From PSRJ01 sp963825305 (GTDB lineage: Bacteria > Acidobacteriota > Terriglobia > Bryobacterales > Bryobacteraceae): 64,000 nt of DNA. The stretch covers positions 868,001 through 932,000 of the forward strand of contig CAWGTA010000009.1 in the NCBI GenBank assembly GCA_963825305.1, given 5' to 3'. The position numbers and the translations under genes are program-made. Below, piece by piece: positions 38,989-46,515 of this stretch. Numbering within the stretch: the stretch's first letter is position 1; every line of letters starts with the position of its first letter. Under the pieces are notes generated by a model. That model ran no database searches. It saw only the letters and a list, made by a program, of their open reading frames with translations, and was not told where the DNA came from.

Positions 38989-39545
38989 TTGGCTCCCTCC
39001 CAGCGGCGGGCGCTGGGGACCGGCAACCCGACCAGATCCATTACACGCTCCACGCTGTGATCCACGATATCCATGACTGTCTGGGGTTTGGTATAAAAAC
39101 CGGGCACGGGAGGGGCAATAATGGCTCCCATTTCGGCCAGCGCAGTCATGTTTCTCAAGTGTCCCAGGTGAAATGGACTCTCGCGGACCATTAAAACCAA
39201 TTTTCGCCGTTCCTTTAACGTGACGTCGGCCGCTCGAACCAGCAGGTTGGAACTGACGCCCGTGGCGATCGCCGACATGGTGTGAATGGAGCACGGCGCG
39301 ATCACCATGGCGTCGGTGGGGTACGACCCGCTCGCCAGCCGGCACGAAATGTCTTCCACGGAATAGGAGAAATTCGCCAGCTTTTTCAGCTCCGCCACCG
39401 CCATTCCCGTCTCGAGAAAGAGCGTCTTTTCGCCCGATCGGGTCACAATTAAGTGAATCTCGATATCCTGTTGACGGAGCAGTTCCAGGAGCCGCACGCC
39501 GTAAATAGCGCCGCTCGCTCCCGAAATCCCCACCACAATCGTCAC
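38985..39545 (-). CDS. ubiX: Flavin prenyltransferase UbiX
   Basis: A ~186-residue UbiX/PAD1-type protein that makes prenylated FMN for UbiD decarboxylases. The N-terminus TIVVGISGASGAIYGVRLLELL is characteristic, as are MVIAPCSIHTMSAIATGVSSNLLVRAADV, RKLVLMVRESPFHLGHLRNM and IIAPPVPGFYTKP. I favour the GTG at 39545, which begins right at the family N-terminus; a TTG at 39593 would add 16 residues. It is cotranscribed with pheA. No ubiD is visible in the window. Confidence 0.92.
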   Translation of the reverse strand: MTIVVGISGASGAIYGVRLLELLRQQDIEIHLIVTRSGEKTLFLETGMAVAELKKLANFSYSVEDISCRLASGSYPTDAMVIAPCSIHTMSAIATGVSSNLLVRAADVTLKERRKLVLMVRESPFHLGHLRNMTALAEMGAIIAPPVPGFYTKPQTVMDIVDHSVERVMDLVGLPVPSARRWEGAK

Positions 39546-39609
39546 CCGGACCGGCTCCGCTTCCGACCGGGCCCTGTTCCGTTTCCGGAACAAAACCGGG
39601 TCACTTTTC

Positions 39610-39638
39610 TTGCCGCTGTTGCCCTGGAACGATATAAT
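39610..39638 (+). promoter_or_regulatory. Sigma70 promoter for the XRE-family regulator
   Basis: TTGCCG at 39610-39615, a 17-bp spacer, and a perfect TATAAT at 39633-39638. Transcription would start near 39645, leaving a leader of about 58 bases before the ATG at 39703. Confidence 0.65.
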
Positions 39639-39702
39639 GCTTTTCGCGTCTGCCGGCGGGATCGGCCAGGACTCTGGGGCGGCTGCCAGCGAGGATCATA
39701 AC

Positions 39703-40551
39703 ATGGACCGTGCCGGAGAAAAGCTCAGACGGATACGCGAGCGGCTCAAGCTGACTTATCGCGATGTTGCCAAAGCCAGCCAGCAGATCGCGAAGCGGCG
39801 CGACAGTGCCGAATTCACAGTCACCTTGAGCCGCCTGGCGGACATCGAGAATGGCAGCCGCGCTCCCAGCGTATTTCGCATCTATACGCTGTGTGCCATC
39901 TACCGCCTCGATTTTCACGAAGTCTTACGGTGGTATGGCATTCCCGTGGAGGATCTGGCCGCGGAAGGGCTCCAAATCGGACTTGGGGAGACTCACACGA
40001 TTCAACTCACGCCGAACGGGCGTGCGGCCGCTCCGCAAGTTATGGAAGCCGAGTTCGATCCCAACCGGACCACCTTCCTGAGCCAATTAATGCGCCAGTG
40101 GGGCAAGATACCGTTGAGCTTTCTGAATAGTATGGATCACCGCGAATACCGGTACGGCCTGGTGGGCCTGGAAGATTGGTCGATGCACCCGATTTTAAGG
40201 CCTGGGTCCCTGGTAATGATCGATCAGGGGCGGCGCAAAATTGCCCGCCGGGGCTGGACCAGTGAATTGGATCGGCCCATCTATTTTCTAGAACATCGAG
40301 GCGGGTTTCTCTGTGGATGGTGCACGGTTGACGAGGGCCGTCTGCTGGTGCAACCGCACCCGGCTTCGGAGAAACGGCCTTCCTCTTTCCGTTACCCGGA
40401 TGAAATCGACGTGATCGGGCAAGTAGTCGGTGTGGCTATGTTTCTGGAGCCGAAAAAGCGCCGGCATGTTCCACCTTCAGAAGCTCCAGCAGAGTCTCCA
40501 GATCAGCCAGATAAAGCTGCCTCTCTACGTCCCGCGCCGCAGGGGGAATGA
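39703..40551 (+). CDS. XRE-family transcriptional regulator with S24/LexA-like C-terminal domain
   Basis: A 282-residue protein. Residues ~5-78 are a helix-turn-helix (LRRIRERLKLTYRDVA ... VTLSRLADIENGSRAPS). The C-terminal half resembles the S24/LexA fold: DWSMHPILRPGSLVMID with Ser160 in the position of the LexA nucleophile. I do not see the matching catalytic lysine, so self-cleavage is doubtful. The ATG at 39703 has GAGGAT upstream; a start at 39610 would fall in the promoter. The last ~36 residues, proline-rich, run antisense to the 3' end of the next gene. It may control the accessory genes downstream. Confidence 0.8.
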   Translation: MDRAGEKLRRIRERLKLTYRDVAKASQQIAKRRDSAEFTVTLSRLADIENGSRAPSVFRIYTLCAIYRLDFHEVLRWYGIPVEDLAAEGLQIGLGETHTIQLTPNGRAAAPQVMEAEFDPNRTTFLSQLMRQWGKIPLSFLNSMDHREYRYGLVGLEDWSMHPILRPGSLVMIDQGRRKIARRGWTSELDRPIYFLEHRGGFLCGWCTVDEGRLLVQPHPASEKRPSSFRYPDEIDVIGQVVGVAMFLEPKKRRHVPPSEAPAESPDQPDKAASLRPAPQGE

Positions 40552-40891
40552 GCGACCGGTAGGGCAGCGAGGCGCCCCAATTAACGGGCTGGCCCGGAAC
40601 GAGGCCTTGTCCCCGCAGAAACTCATCGATTTCGGATTTCTGTTCGGCCAAGCTGAACGCCAGCCATTCGGAGAACACCTGATGGTGACTATGACGGATA
40701 GCCCGATCGGCCCCCTCCGGTCCGAGCAGGGAAATCAATCCCGACTCACAGTAATACCCGGACGTACTATCACGTAAAGAAGCCAGGTAGGCCAGCCGTC
40801 CGAAAACGGTTGGAATTCCCTTCAGAGTGTCGCGCCAAATTCTGCCTGCCGACTCCCGTGTACCCGGTGGATTTGGCGCGTGGTCGATCAG
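40436..40891 (-). CDS. Conserved acidobacterial-type hypothetical protein, start codon unclear
   Basis: The frame is open from 40906 to the TAG at 40436. It has a protein-like composition throughout, for example WRDTLKGIPTVFGRLAYLASL, SHHQVFSEWLAFSLAEQ and ARDVERQLYLADLETLLELL, a pattern I associate with a family of small Solibacter proteins. No ATG, GTG or TTG precedes the TTG at 40738, which would leave only 100 residues. An AAGGGAG seven to eight bases before CTG at 40891 suggests a CTG start (151 residues) or a lost start codon. It overlaps the regulator gene by 116 bp on the opposite strand. Function unknown. Confidence 0.6.
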   Translation of the reverse strand: MIDHAPNPPGTRESAGRIWRDTLKGIPTVFGRLAYLASLRDSTSGYYCESGLISLLGPEGADRAIRHSHHQVFSEWLAFSLAEQKSEIDEFLRGQGLVPGQPVNWGASLPYRSLIPPAARDVERQLYLADLETLLELLKVEHAGAFSAPET

Positions 40892-41092
40892 GGCGTAACT
40901 CCCTTAGGTCCCTGTACAAGTTTACACCTACTGATTCCGGTTCTACAGCGACTTTGACAGGGGTTTACGGTAGTCGACCCTAGCTGTTCCGTTTTCAGAA
41001 ATTTTCCTCAGATGAACCCCCTATATCAGTACGGTCCCGTATAGTCTAGTACATTAGTTAGTAGATCGGTTAGTAGAAAGGAACTGACAGTG

Positions 41093-41203
41093 ATGAAAAA
41101 GCTACTGGTGTTAGCCTTGCTAGCTCTTGGGTTCTCTGCGGCTGTCATCAAGGCGGACGGAGTACCGTTGCCCGAGTGTGACCCCTGTCCCTGGGTTCGC
41201 TAG
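41093..41203 (+). CDS. 36-residue secreted cysteine-containing peptide
   Basis: A small gene with a textbook signal peptide: MKKLLVLALLALGFSAAVIKA, then a short hydrophilic tail DGVPLPECDPCPWVR ending at TAG. AAAGGA lies ten bases upstream of the ATG. The CxxC-spaced cysteines (C-D-P-C) and proline-rich tail suggest a disulfide-closed or otherwise modified secreted peptide, perhaps a signal. It sits 56 bp upstream of a multi-span membrane protein gene. I do not recognise a family. Confidence 0.6.
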   Translation: MKKLLVLALLALGFSAAVIKADGVPLPECDPCPWVR

Positions 41204-41259
41204 GGGCCCCGGTGATGGCCGTCGGCACTCGATGTTAGAATTGGCCCTAAGGCACAATA

Positions 41260-42039
41260 ATGTCGAGTGCCGTCCTCATTAAGGGGCTGGAACTGGCGAG
41301 CATGGTGTTCTGCGCGCTGACCAGCTTCAAGCTGTGGCGGAGCGGTCTGTATCGCCGGTACCTGGCGTTGTTCGGCTATCTGGTTCTACGTTTCCTCTTC
41401 TTTCTCCTGGTTCTATTTTGGTTCAGTGACCTTCGCTCCGCCGCCTACCAGAAGTTCTATATCATCACGCAGCCGCTGGGTTGGATCTTCTCCATACTGA
41501 TTGTGCGGGAGCTGTACACGCTGGTCCTCGAGAAGTTTAAGGGCTTGGCCACCTTAGGGCGCTGGTTTCAATATGCCGGACTCACGATTGCCCTTTTGAT
41601 TTCGGGGCTGGCCCTGCTTCCGCAAATGCGCAGCGGCACGGCGCAACGGTCGGTGGTGTTGGGCTACTTTTATGGGATCGAGCGGGGGGTGGATTGCGCC
41701 TTGTTGGTGTTCCTCCTCCTCCTGCTGGTATGGCTTAGCCGCTATCCGGTTCCGCTCAGCCGGAATCTCCTGATTCACAGCATGGTGTACTCGACCCTGT
41801 TCCTGAGCGGCTCGGTGGGTTTGTTTGCCCGGGTGTTCTTCGGCTTTCAATTGTCACGCGGAGTCAGCACGGCAATGCTGGGAGTACTCACCGCCTGCAT
41901 ACTGACCTGGCTGATCTGCTTAAGCGAGCGCGGCGAGGAGGTTCGACTGAGTGTTCCGCACTTTGGGCCGGAGGAAGAGAAGCGCATTCTGAACCAGTTG
42001 GAAGCCCTCAATAGCACGCTCCTAAGAATTTCCCGCTAA
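41260..42039 (+). CDS. Hypothetical polytopic membrane protein (about seven helices)
   Basis: A 259-residue protein with about seven hydrophobic helices from residue 5 to ~222, for example YLVLRFLFFLLVLFWF and CALLVFLLLLLVWL. A cytoplasmic tail of ~35 residues ends in a likely amphipathic helix (EEEKRILNQLEALNSTLLRIS). There is no recognisable transporter, kinase or enzyme motif. It lies between the secreted-peptide gene and another membrane protein, all on the plus strand, so a receptor, processing or export role for the peptide is conceivable but untested. Confidence 0.72.
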   Translation: MSSAVLIKGLELASMVFCALTSFKLWRSGLYRRYLALFGYLVLRFLFFLLVLFWFSDLRSAAYQKFYIITQPLGWIFSILIVRELYTLVLEKFKGLATLGRWFQYAGLTIALLISGLALLPQMRSGTAQRSVVLGYFYGIERGVDCALLVFLLLLLVWLSRYPVPLSRNLLIHSMVYSTLFLSGSVGLFARVFFGFQLSRGVSTAMLGVLTACILTWLICLSERGEEVRLSVPHFGPEEEKRILNQLEALNSTLLRISR

Positions 42040-42087
42040 GATCGCCCAGGATATCGGGTATTATCCTTGATTAAGTAGGTACTGATT

Positions 42088-42162
42088 ATGCCAGAACTCT
42101 GGTTGCAATTAGTCCTGGTCCTACCGTATTATTTCCTTGGAGACCTAGGAAAAAGGCAATGA
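42088..42162 (+). CDS. 24-residue hydrophobic small ORF, coupled to the next gene
   Basis: MPELWLQLVLVLPYYFLG leads a 24-codon frame whose TGA overlaps the ATG of the next gene (ATGA at 42159-42162). The Shine-Dalgarno-like AGGAAAAAGG for that next gene lies inside this frame. It may be a small membrane peptide or a leader that couples translation. Evidence is positional only. Confidence 0.45.
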   Translation: MPELWLQLVLVLPYYFLGDLGKRQ

Positions 42163-42689
42163 GCTTGGCTCTGGCAATGATCATCTTATTCGTCCTCGCC
42201 GTGGGAGCGGGTATGTATTGGTTGATACGCCGGGTCGCATTTTCCTCGACGCATCTTCCGGTTACGGCAGGGTGGATTGATGAACTATCGAGCGAACGGT
42301 ATCGCCCGATGCTGCGCCTGCTGAACGGAGGGGATTTGGATTTCCTGCGTTCCAAGCCGGGCTTCCGTCCCCAGGTGGCGCGCGTTCGCAAGGAGCGCTG
42401 CCGGATCTTTCAGGGGTATCTGCGCTGCCTGAGTGGCGATTTCGATCGCGTTTGCCGGGCCATGAAGCTCCTCATGTTGCAGGCCCGCGACGACCGCCCC
42501 GACCTGGCTACACTACTGCTGCGGCATCAGGTGGCGTTCGCGTTGGGGATGGCCACAGTCTACTTTCGTCTGTTTCTTTATCGTTGGGGACTTTGTGGCG
42601 TGGATGTCGCCGGACTGGTCAATACCTTCGACGCGATGCGCGTCCAACTGCAGACCCTGGCGCCGGTCACGATGGGGATGGAAGCGTAG
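42159..42689 (+). CDS. Hypothetical membrane-anchored protein
   Basis: A 176-residue protein with one N-terminal helix (ALAMIILFVLAVGAGMYWLI), then a mostly helical basic domain with RVRKERCRIFQGYLRCLSGDF and ATLLLRHQVAFALGMATVYFRLFLY. I recognise no function. The start overlaps the small ORF before it. It is the last plus-strand gene of the accessory stretch that starts with the secreted peptide at 41093, and all may be one transcript. Confidence 0.7.
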   Translation: MSLALAMIILFVLAVGAGMYWLIRRVAFSSTHLPVTAGWIDELSSERYRPMLRLLNGGDLDFLRSKPGFRPQVARVRKERCRIFQGYLRCLSGDFDRVCRAMKLLMLQARDDRPDLATLLLRHQVAFALGMATVYFRLFLYRWGLCGVDVAGLVNTFDAMRVQLQTLAPVTMGMEA

Positions 42690-42739
42690 AAGCCTGTGGG
42701 GCGGGGCCATGCCCGGTCCCGAGAAAAGCCCAATCAACC

Positions 42740-42788
42740 TCCGCTCCCTGACGGTCGCGGCTCGGTAAGTACGTTCGCGGTTCAGTAG
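42740..42788 (+). repeat. Family-2 repeat plus partial second copy
   Basis: A full copy (CCGCTCCC ... GGCTCGGTAAG) ends at 42769, followed at once by a truncated copy (TTCGCGGTTCAGTAGG), between convergent genes. Confidence 0.6.
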
Positions 42789-42817
42789 GTGTTTGCTAAC
42801 TCGATAGCGCGTTGGCC

Positions 42818-43555
42818 CTAAAACCGCTTTAATATCTCCTTGGCCTCATTTAACTTCGGAAACTTCTTTTCGGCTTCCCGAAATTCCCGCGTGTGTACCC
42901 TGCGCCGAATCCCGTGGTGATCGACCGGAAACCGCAGGTGCAACATCTCGTGAAACATCACATACTCGAGGGCCAGCTCCGGCGTCTTTTCCCGGTCGAA
43001 AATCCGGCTAATGATGATGGCGTTGTGGGAGGGGTCGAAGTGACCCAACATGCCGCGGGATGCCTGGCGGCTCCATCCAAGCTGCGGCCGGCCCAGCAAT
43101 CCGTTAAAGAACTGCTGGTTGAGACGATCGAAAACAACTTCGAGATTGCGATGTTCGCCCTGCGGTCCGGAGATGAATTTTCGCCCCCGAATCTGCCGCA
43201 CCAGGTGCATCTGGCGCCGCACATCCCGTCGGTTCAGATATAAGCGGTAGCGGTATGCATAAGCGCGCGGTATCGGTTTGCGGTACAGTTTGCCCAGCAG
43301 AATGTGGGCCAGCGCCTCGGTCACCGGCGCCGGAGCGCCCGCCAGCAGATCGGAAATGCGCACTTCCAGGCGTCCATTGTGCAGCCGGATAAAACTATCG
43401 GCATTGGCAAAGCGGCAGAATTCCACGCGAAGTTCCGGGGCCGGGGTGCGCGGTTTCAATTCGCGAAACACACGCGCGTAGATCTCTTCCGGCGTTTCAA
43501 AGAACAGCGAACTCTGCAGCCCTTCAAGGTGCGGCAAGCCTTCGGAATCGGGCAT
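42818..43555 (-). CDS. SprT-like zinc metalloprotein
   Basis: A 245-residue protein with the zinc-protease motif HEMLH in YVMFHEMLHLRFPVDHH, followed by a further histidine-rich stretch. Upstream, VFDRLNQQFFNGLL and LGWSRQASRGMLGHF fit the SprT/WSS-like domain organisation. SprT-family proteins act on proteins or DNA-protein crosslinks, but the target here is unknown. The residues before ~110 have no clear match. It is divergent from fabH. Confidence 0.75.
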   Translation of the reverse strand: MPDSEGLPHLEGLQSSLFFETPEEIYARVFRELKPRTPAPELRVEFCRFANADSFIRLHNGRLEVRISDLLAGAPAPVTEALAHILLGKLYRKPIPRAYAYRYRLYLNRRDVRRQMHLVRQIRGRKFISGPQGEHRNLEVVFDRLNQQFFNGLLGRPQLGWSRQASRGMLGHFDPSHNAIIISRIFDREKTPELALEYVMFHEMLHLRFPVDHHGIRRRVHTREFREAEKKFPKLNEAKEILKRF

Positions 43556-43632
43556 CCGTCTACCAGCCTACCGCGAGCGGCCTGTGTCCGCTGGGTCAAG
43601 AATGCGCTACCCTGATTCCTTAGGAACCCCCC

Positions 43633-44628
43633 TTGCCAAGAGCCAAAATCAGCGCCCTCGGGTGCTACATTCCGCCGCGAGTTCTGACCAACCAGGATCT
43701 GGAAAAGCTGGTGGATACCAACGATCAATGGGTAGTGGAACGTACCGGTATTCGGGAACGCCACATCGCCGACCCCGGCATCGCCACCTCGGATATGGCG
43801 ATCGAAGCCGCCCGATGCGCGCTGGCGCAGCGGGGCGTGGATCCCTCCGAGGTAAGCGCCATCATCGTGTGCACCGTGACGCCGGACATGATGTTCCCTT
43901 CCACCGCCTGCCTGGTGCAGAATGCGCTGGGAGCACGCGGGGCCTGGGGATTCGACCTGGTGGCGGCGTGCTCGGGATTCCTCTACGGGCTCACTACGGC
44001 GGCGCACCTGGTGGCGGCCGGCACGCATCGCAAGGTGTTGGTGATTGGCGCCGATACCATCAGCCGCATCGTCGACTACACCGACCGCTCCACTTGTGTG
44101 CTGTTTGGGGACGGTGCGGGCGCCATGTTGCTCGAGCCCACCGCGGACGCCGGCGAGGACGCGGGTTTCATCGATTTTCTAGGCGAAATCGATGGCTCCG
44201 GCGGGGACTTTCTCAAGATGCCCGCGGGCGGCAGCCGGTTGCCGGCCTCGCACGAAACCGTGGACCAACGCTTGCATTTCGTCCACCAGGAAGGCGGGCA
44301 GGTTTTCAAATATGCCGTCCGCAAGATGTACGAATCCTGCAGCCAGCTGCTTGAGCGGAACGGGCTGACCATCGACGACATCGCGGTTCTGATTCCTCAT
44401 CAGGCCAATGCGCGGATCATCGGCGCGGCCGCCGAGCGCCTGGGTGCTCCGCTCGAAAAAGTTCTGCTTAACATCGACCGTTTCGGAAACACGATTGACG
44501 CCACCATCCCTCTGGCAACGCGCGACGCCGTAATGCAGGGGCGCCTCCGCAAGGGCGACCTGGTTCTGTTTACGGCCGTGGGGGCGGGCTACACGGTGGG
44601 CGCGAGTTTGTGGCGATGGGCGTATTAA
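43633..44628 (+). CDS. fabH: Beta-ketoacyl-ACP synthase III
   Basis: A 331-residue FabH that condenses acetyl-CoA (or another acyl-CoA) with malonyl-ACP to begin fatty acid synthesis. The thiolase-fold triad is visible: Cys113 in VAACSGFLYGL, His256 in IPHQANARI and Asn286 in FGNTIDATIP. N-terminal WVVERTGIRERHIA is also characteristic. The NTIDA segment differs from the NTSAAS of E. coli. The start is TTG at 43633 with AGGAA upstream. Several intergenic repeats follow the stop. Confidence 0.95.
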   Translation: MPRAKISALGCYIPPRVLTNQDLEKLVDTNDQWVVERTGIRERHIADPGIATSDMAIEAARCALAQRGVDPSEVSAIIVCTVTPDMMFPSTACLVQNALGARGAWGFDLVAACSGFLYGLTTAAHLVAAGTHRKVLVIGADTISRIVDYTDRSTCVLFGDGAGAMLLEPTADAGEDAGFIDFLGEIDGSGGDFLKMPAGGSRLPASHETVDQRLHFVHQEGGQVFKYAVRKMYESCSQLLERNGLTIDDIAVLIPHQANARIIGAAAERLGAPLEKVLLNIDRFGNTIDATIPLATRDAVMQGRLRKGDLVLFTAVGAGYTVGASLWRWAY

Positions 44629-44630
44629 GT

Positions 44631-44817
44631 AGCTTTCAGCAATCAGCTTTCAGCGATCAGCCAAGGCTTAGGTAGCGCTGGCGGTCTTTACCGCCGGCGA
44701 AACGGAACCGGCGGCAAGGACCGCCGGCGTTACTTAAGGCGAGGCATTGTGCTTTAGCTGAGCGCTGACTGCTGAATGCTGAATGCTTCTTACCGAGCCG
44801 TGACCGTAGGGAGCGGT
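44631..44817. repeat. Nested composite repeat cluster downstream of fabH
   Basis: Two direct copies of a 14-mer, AGCTTTCAGCAATC and AGCTTTCAGCGATC (44631-44658), are followed by a family-1 double hairpin (44672-44736). Then comes a degenerate inverted copy of the 14-mer, GACTGCTGAATGCT (44767-44780), and a family-2 element (44789-44817, minus orientation). The outer 14-mers form inverted arms around the hairpins. Confidence 0.7.
44672..44736. repeat. Family-1 hairpin repeat, double unit
   Basis: CTGGCGG...CCGCCGG, then CCGGCGG...CCGCCGG in opposite orientation, flanked outward by GTAGC and GTTAC, in the middle of the composite cluster between convergent genes. Confidence 0.78.
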
Positions 44818-46199
44818 CGCAGCCGCACGCCCACTTCTTTGCCGCGCAGCAGGTCGAGCATCAGGATGCCCGCGGGATCGGTGGCCTGTTCGAAGACCTC
44901 CTCATCGTCGATCTCCACCTGGTACGTGTGGCGCGGTGACAGGCCGGCCAGGATAACCGCCGTTTGATCCTCATCCAGTGTCAGCCGGAACTTCATCCCG
45001 CTGGGGCCGAGGTAAATCACGGCGCTCGGAAAAGTAATGGGAGGGTTGGCGCCCGCGGGGTGGAGCAGGGTGCGCCGGCCGTCCCGAAACAACTGCGCGA
45101 TACCGTCGAAATAGCCGAACCACTCGGCGGCATCGTCCCAGTCGGACCGTACGAACAGGTGGCCCGTGTCGGCGTTGTGAAAAATGAGGGGCAGCAGCGT
45201 GAAGCTCAACCCGGGCTGGTACTGGTTAGCCCACAAGAATTCATAGGGCGCGCCCAGCGTGCTGCGCAGCATGAAATTGTCGTGCATGAGCCAGCCCTGC
45301 AGGTATTGGCTCTCCTCCCCGTTGGTGTCGTAGGCGACCATGGCCAGGTCGGCCGCGCGGGACATCGTGGCCTGCTGCAGGTCGGGCTCGCCGGTCTTTT
45401 CCGACAGGCCGACCCGAAAATCGTTGTCCTCCCCACGAAATGACGGCGGGTAGTAGCTCATGAGGTGTTCGATGGGGAACGATCTGAAGAAGCGGGGATT
45501 CGATTCGCGCAGGTCGATATTGGCGCCGTCGCGAATCGCGTGCAGCAGCTCCCACAGCGCGTAGGCGTCTTCGCGGGGGATCACACTCCGGCCCGCGGCG
45601 ATGGCCGGCGCTATTTTGCCGCCCCACCAGGTTCGGACCACGCGATCCAACTCGCGGTTGGGGATATCGGGCACGTGATCGAACAGGGCGACTGCGGCGA
45701 GTACGCGCGACCGCACGGCAGGGATGCTGTCGTCGCCGGCAGTGGCCTCCATTCGTTCGCGGAGCCGCGTCGCGAGCGCGCGCCGCTGGGTTTCGCTGAG
45801 CAGTTTCTGGCACCAGTCGAATACCAGGGCCAGTTGGCGCAGATCGGTCCCCGGTCCCAATGCCCACGCGATGGCGCGCTGGCCCGCCGCGATGTTGCCG
45901 GAGACCTGATAGTAGAGGGCTTGGGCGAATCCGGGTTCGGGCAGGGCCGCCTCGCCGGCGAGGAAGCCGTCAAACTGCTGCCAGCGCACGGAAGAGCGTT
46001 CCCGCTCGCGGGTGAGCAGCCGCAGCCGCTGCGGGCGAAGGAAAAGGCGGGGATGGTCGATGGATACAACCACCGGATCGTTGGCGCCGGCGGGGACCGC
46101 GGCCGGTGTGGGGGGCTGCGCCGCTGCGGTGCCTAGAAACCAGAGAGCCAGAAGCGCGCCGCCAGCGCCCATTTGCCGCATCACACGACATTGTGTCAT
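44790..46199 (-). CDS. Secreted heparinase II/III-like hypothetical protein
   Basis: A ~469-residue protein with a signal peptide (ALLALWFLGTAAAQ). It starts IDHPRLFLRPQRLRLLTRER, a pattern seen at the start of alginate lyase/heparinase II/III-like helical domains, and has a beta-rich C-terminus. I see no complete catalytic signature, so the enzyme class is tentative. Start choice is uncertain among ATGs at 46199, 46181 and 46172; a longer frame upstream would read through an RNA-like region and is rejected. The last codons (PLPTVTAR) and TAA stop are provided by a family-2 repeat. Confidence 0.6.
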   Translation of the reverse strand: MTQCRVMRQMGAGGALLALWFLGTAAAQPPTPAAVPAGANDPVVVSIDHPRLFLRPQRLRLLTRERERSSVRWQQFDGFLAGEAALPEPGFAQALYYQVSGNIAAGQRAIAWALGPGTDLRQLALVFDWCQKLLSETQRRALATRLRERMEATAGDDSIPAVRSRVLAAVALFDHVPDIPNRELDRVVRTWWGGKIAPAIAAGRSVIPREDAYALWELLHAIRDGANIDLRESNPRFFRSFPIEHLMSYYPPSFRGEDNDFRVGLSEKTGEPDLQQATMSRAADLAMVAYDTNGEESQYLQGWLMHDNFMLRSTLGAPYEFLWANQYQPGLSFTLLPLIFHNADTGHLFVRSDWDDAAEWFGYFDGIAQLFRDGRRTLLHPAGANPPITFPSAVIYLGPSGMKFRLTLDEDQTAVILAGLSPRHTYQVEIDDEEVFEQATDPAGILMLDLLRGKEVGVRLRPLPTVTAR

Positions 46200-46283
46200 A
46201 GGGACACACCCCCGCGTGCGCACTGCCTCAGGGCGAACGGCGCTTTTCACACAAAATAATTGAATCCGAAGGGGTTCATGAGA

Positions 46284-46312
46284 TTGACACGTGGAGGTCT
46301 GATTGCTATTTA
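46284..46312 (+). promoter_or_regulatory. Sigma70 promoter for a candidate small RNA
   Basis: A perfect -35 TTGACA at 46284-46289, a 17-bp spacer and -10 TATTTA at 46307-46312. The predicted start near 46319 fits a ~155-base transcript ending at the T-run at 46467-46473. Confidence 0.6.
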
Positions 46313-46318
46313 TGGTTC

Positions 46319-46473
46319 TGAATTGGCGAAGTAACTTTTCAACCTGCCCTCTGCTGCAACAGGCAGGCGGAAGACGAGTGAGCCGAAGAGACAGCGTGCT
46401 TGCGGGAGCCGGTGTTTGCAACAGTTTTAGCTTACGATTCTTCCCTTGGCGGTTGCTGCAGAGGGGTTTTTTT
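46319..46473 (+). ncRNA. Candidate 6S-like structured RNA
   Basis: A noncoding stretch following a strong promoter. A 14-bp closing stem (46347-46360 with 46452-46465, one mismatch) is followed by an 8x7 internal loop and a second stem, GGAAGA (46369-46374) with TCTTCC (46439-46444). The 3' arm runs directly into GTTTTTTT. Rod shape, length (~155) and the segments GTGAGCCG on the 5' side and TTGGCGG on the 3' side recall 6S RNA, the RNA polymerase decoy. No protein frame fits. The 6S identity is a hypothesis; that it is a structured RNA is better supported. Confidence 0.5.
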
Positions 46474-46515
46474 CGCACAACGGTTTCAAACGATCTCACC
46501 GGCGGATCATAGGTA

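Noticed and set aside
44631..44817. CRISPR array
   Set aside because: The repeats are only two to three, inverted, unequally spaced and part of dispersed families; no cas genes are present.
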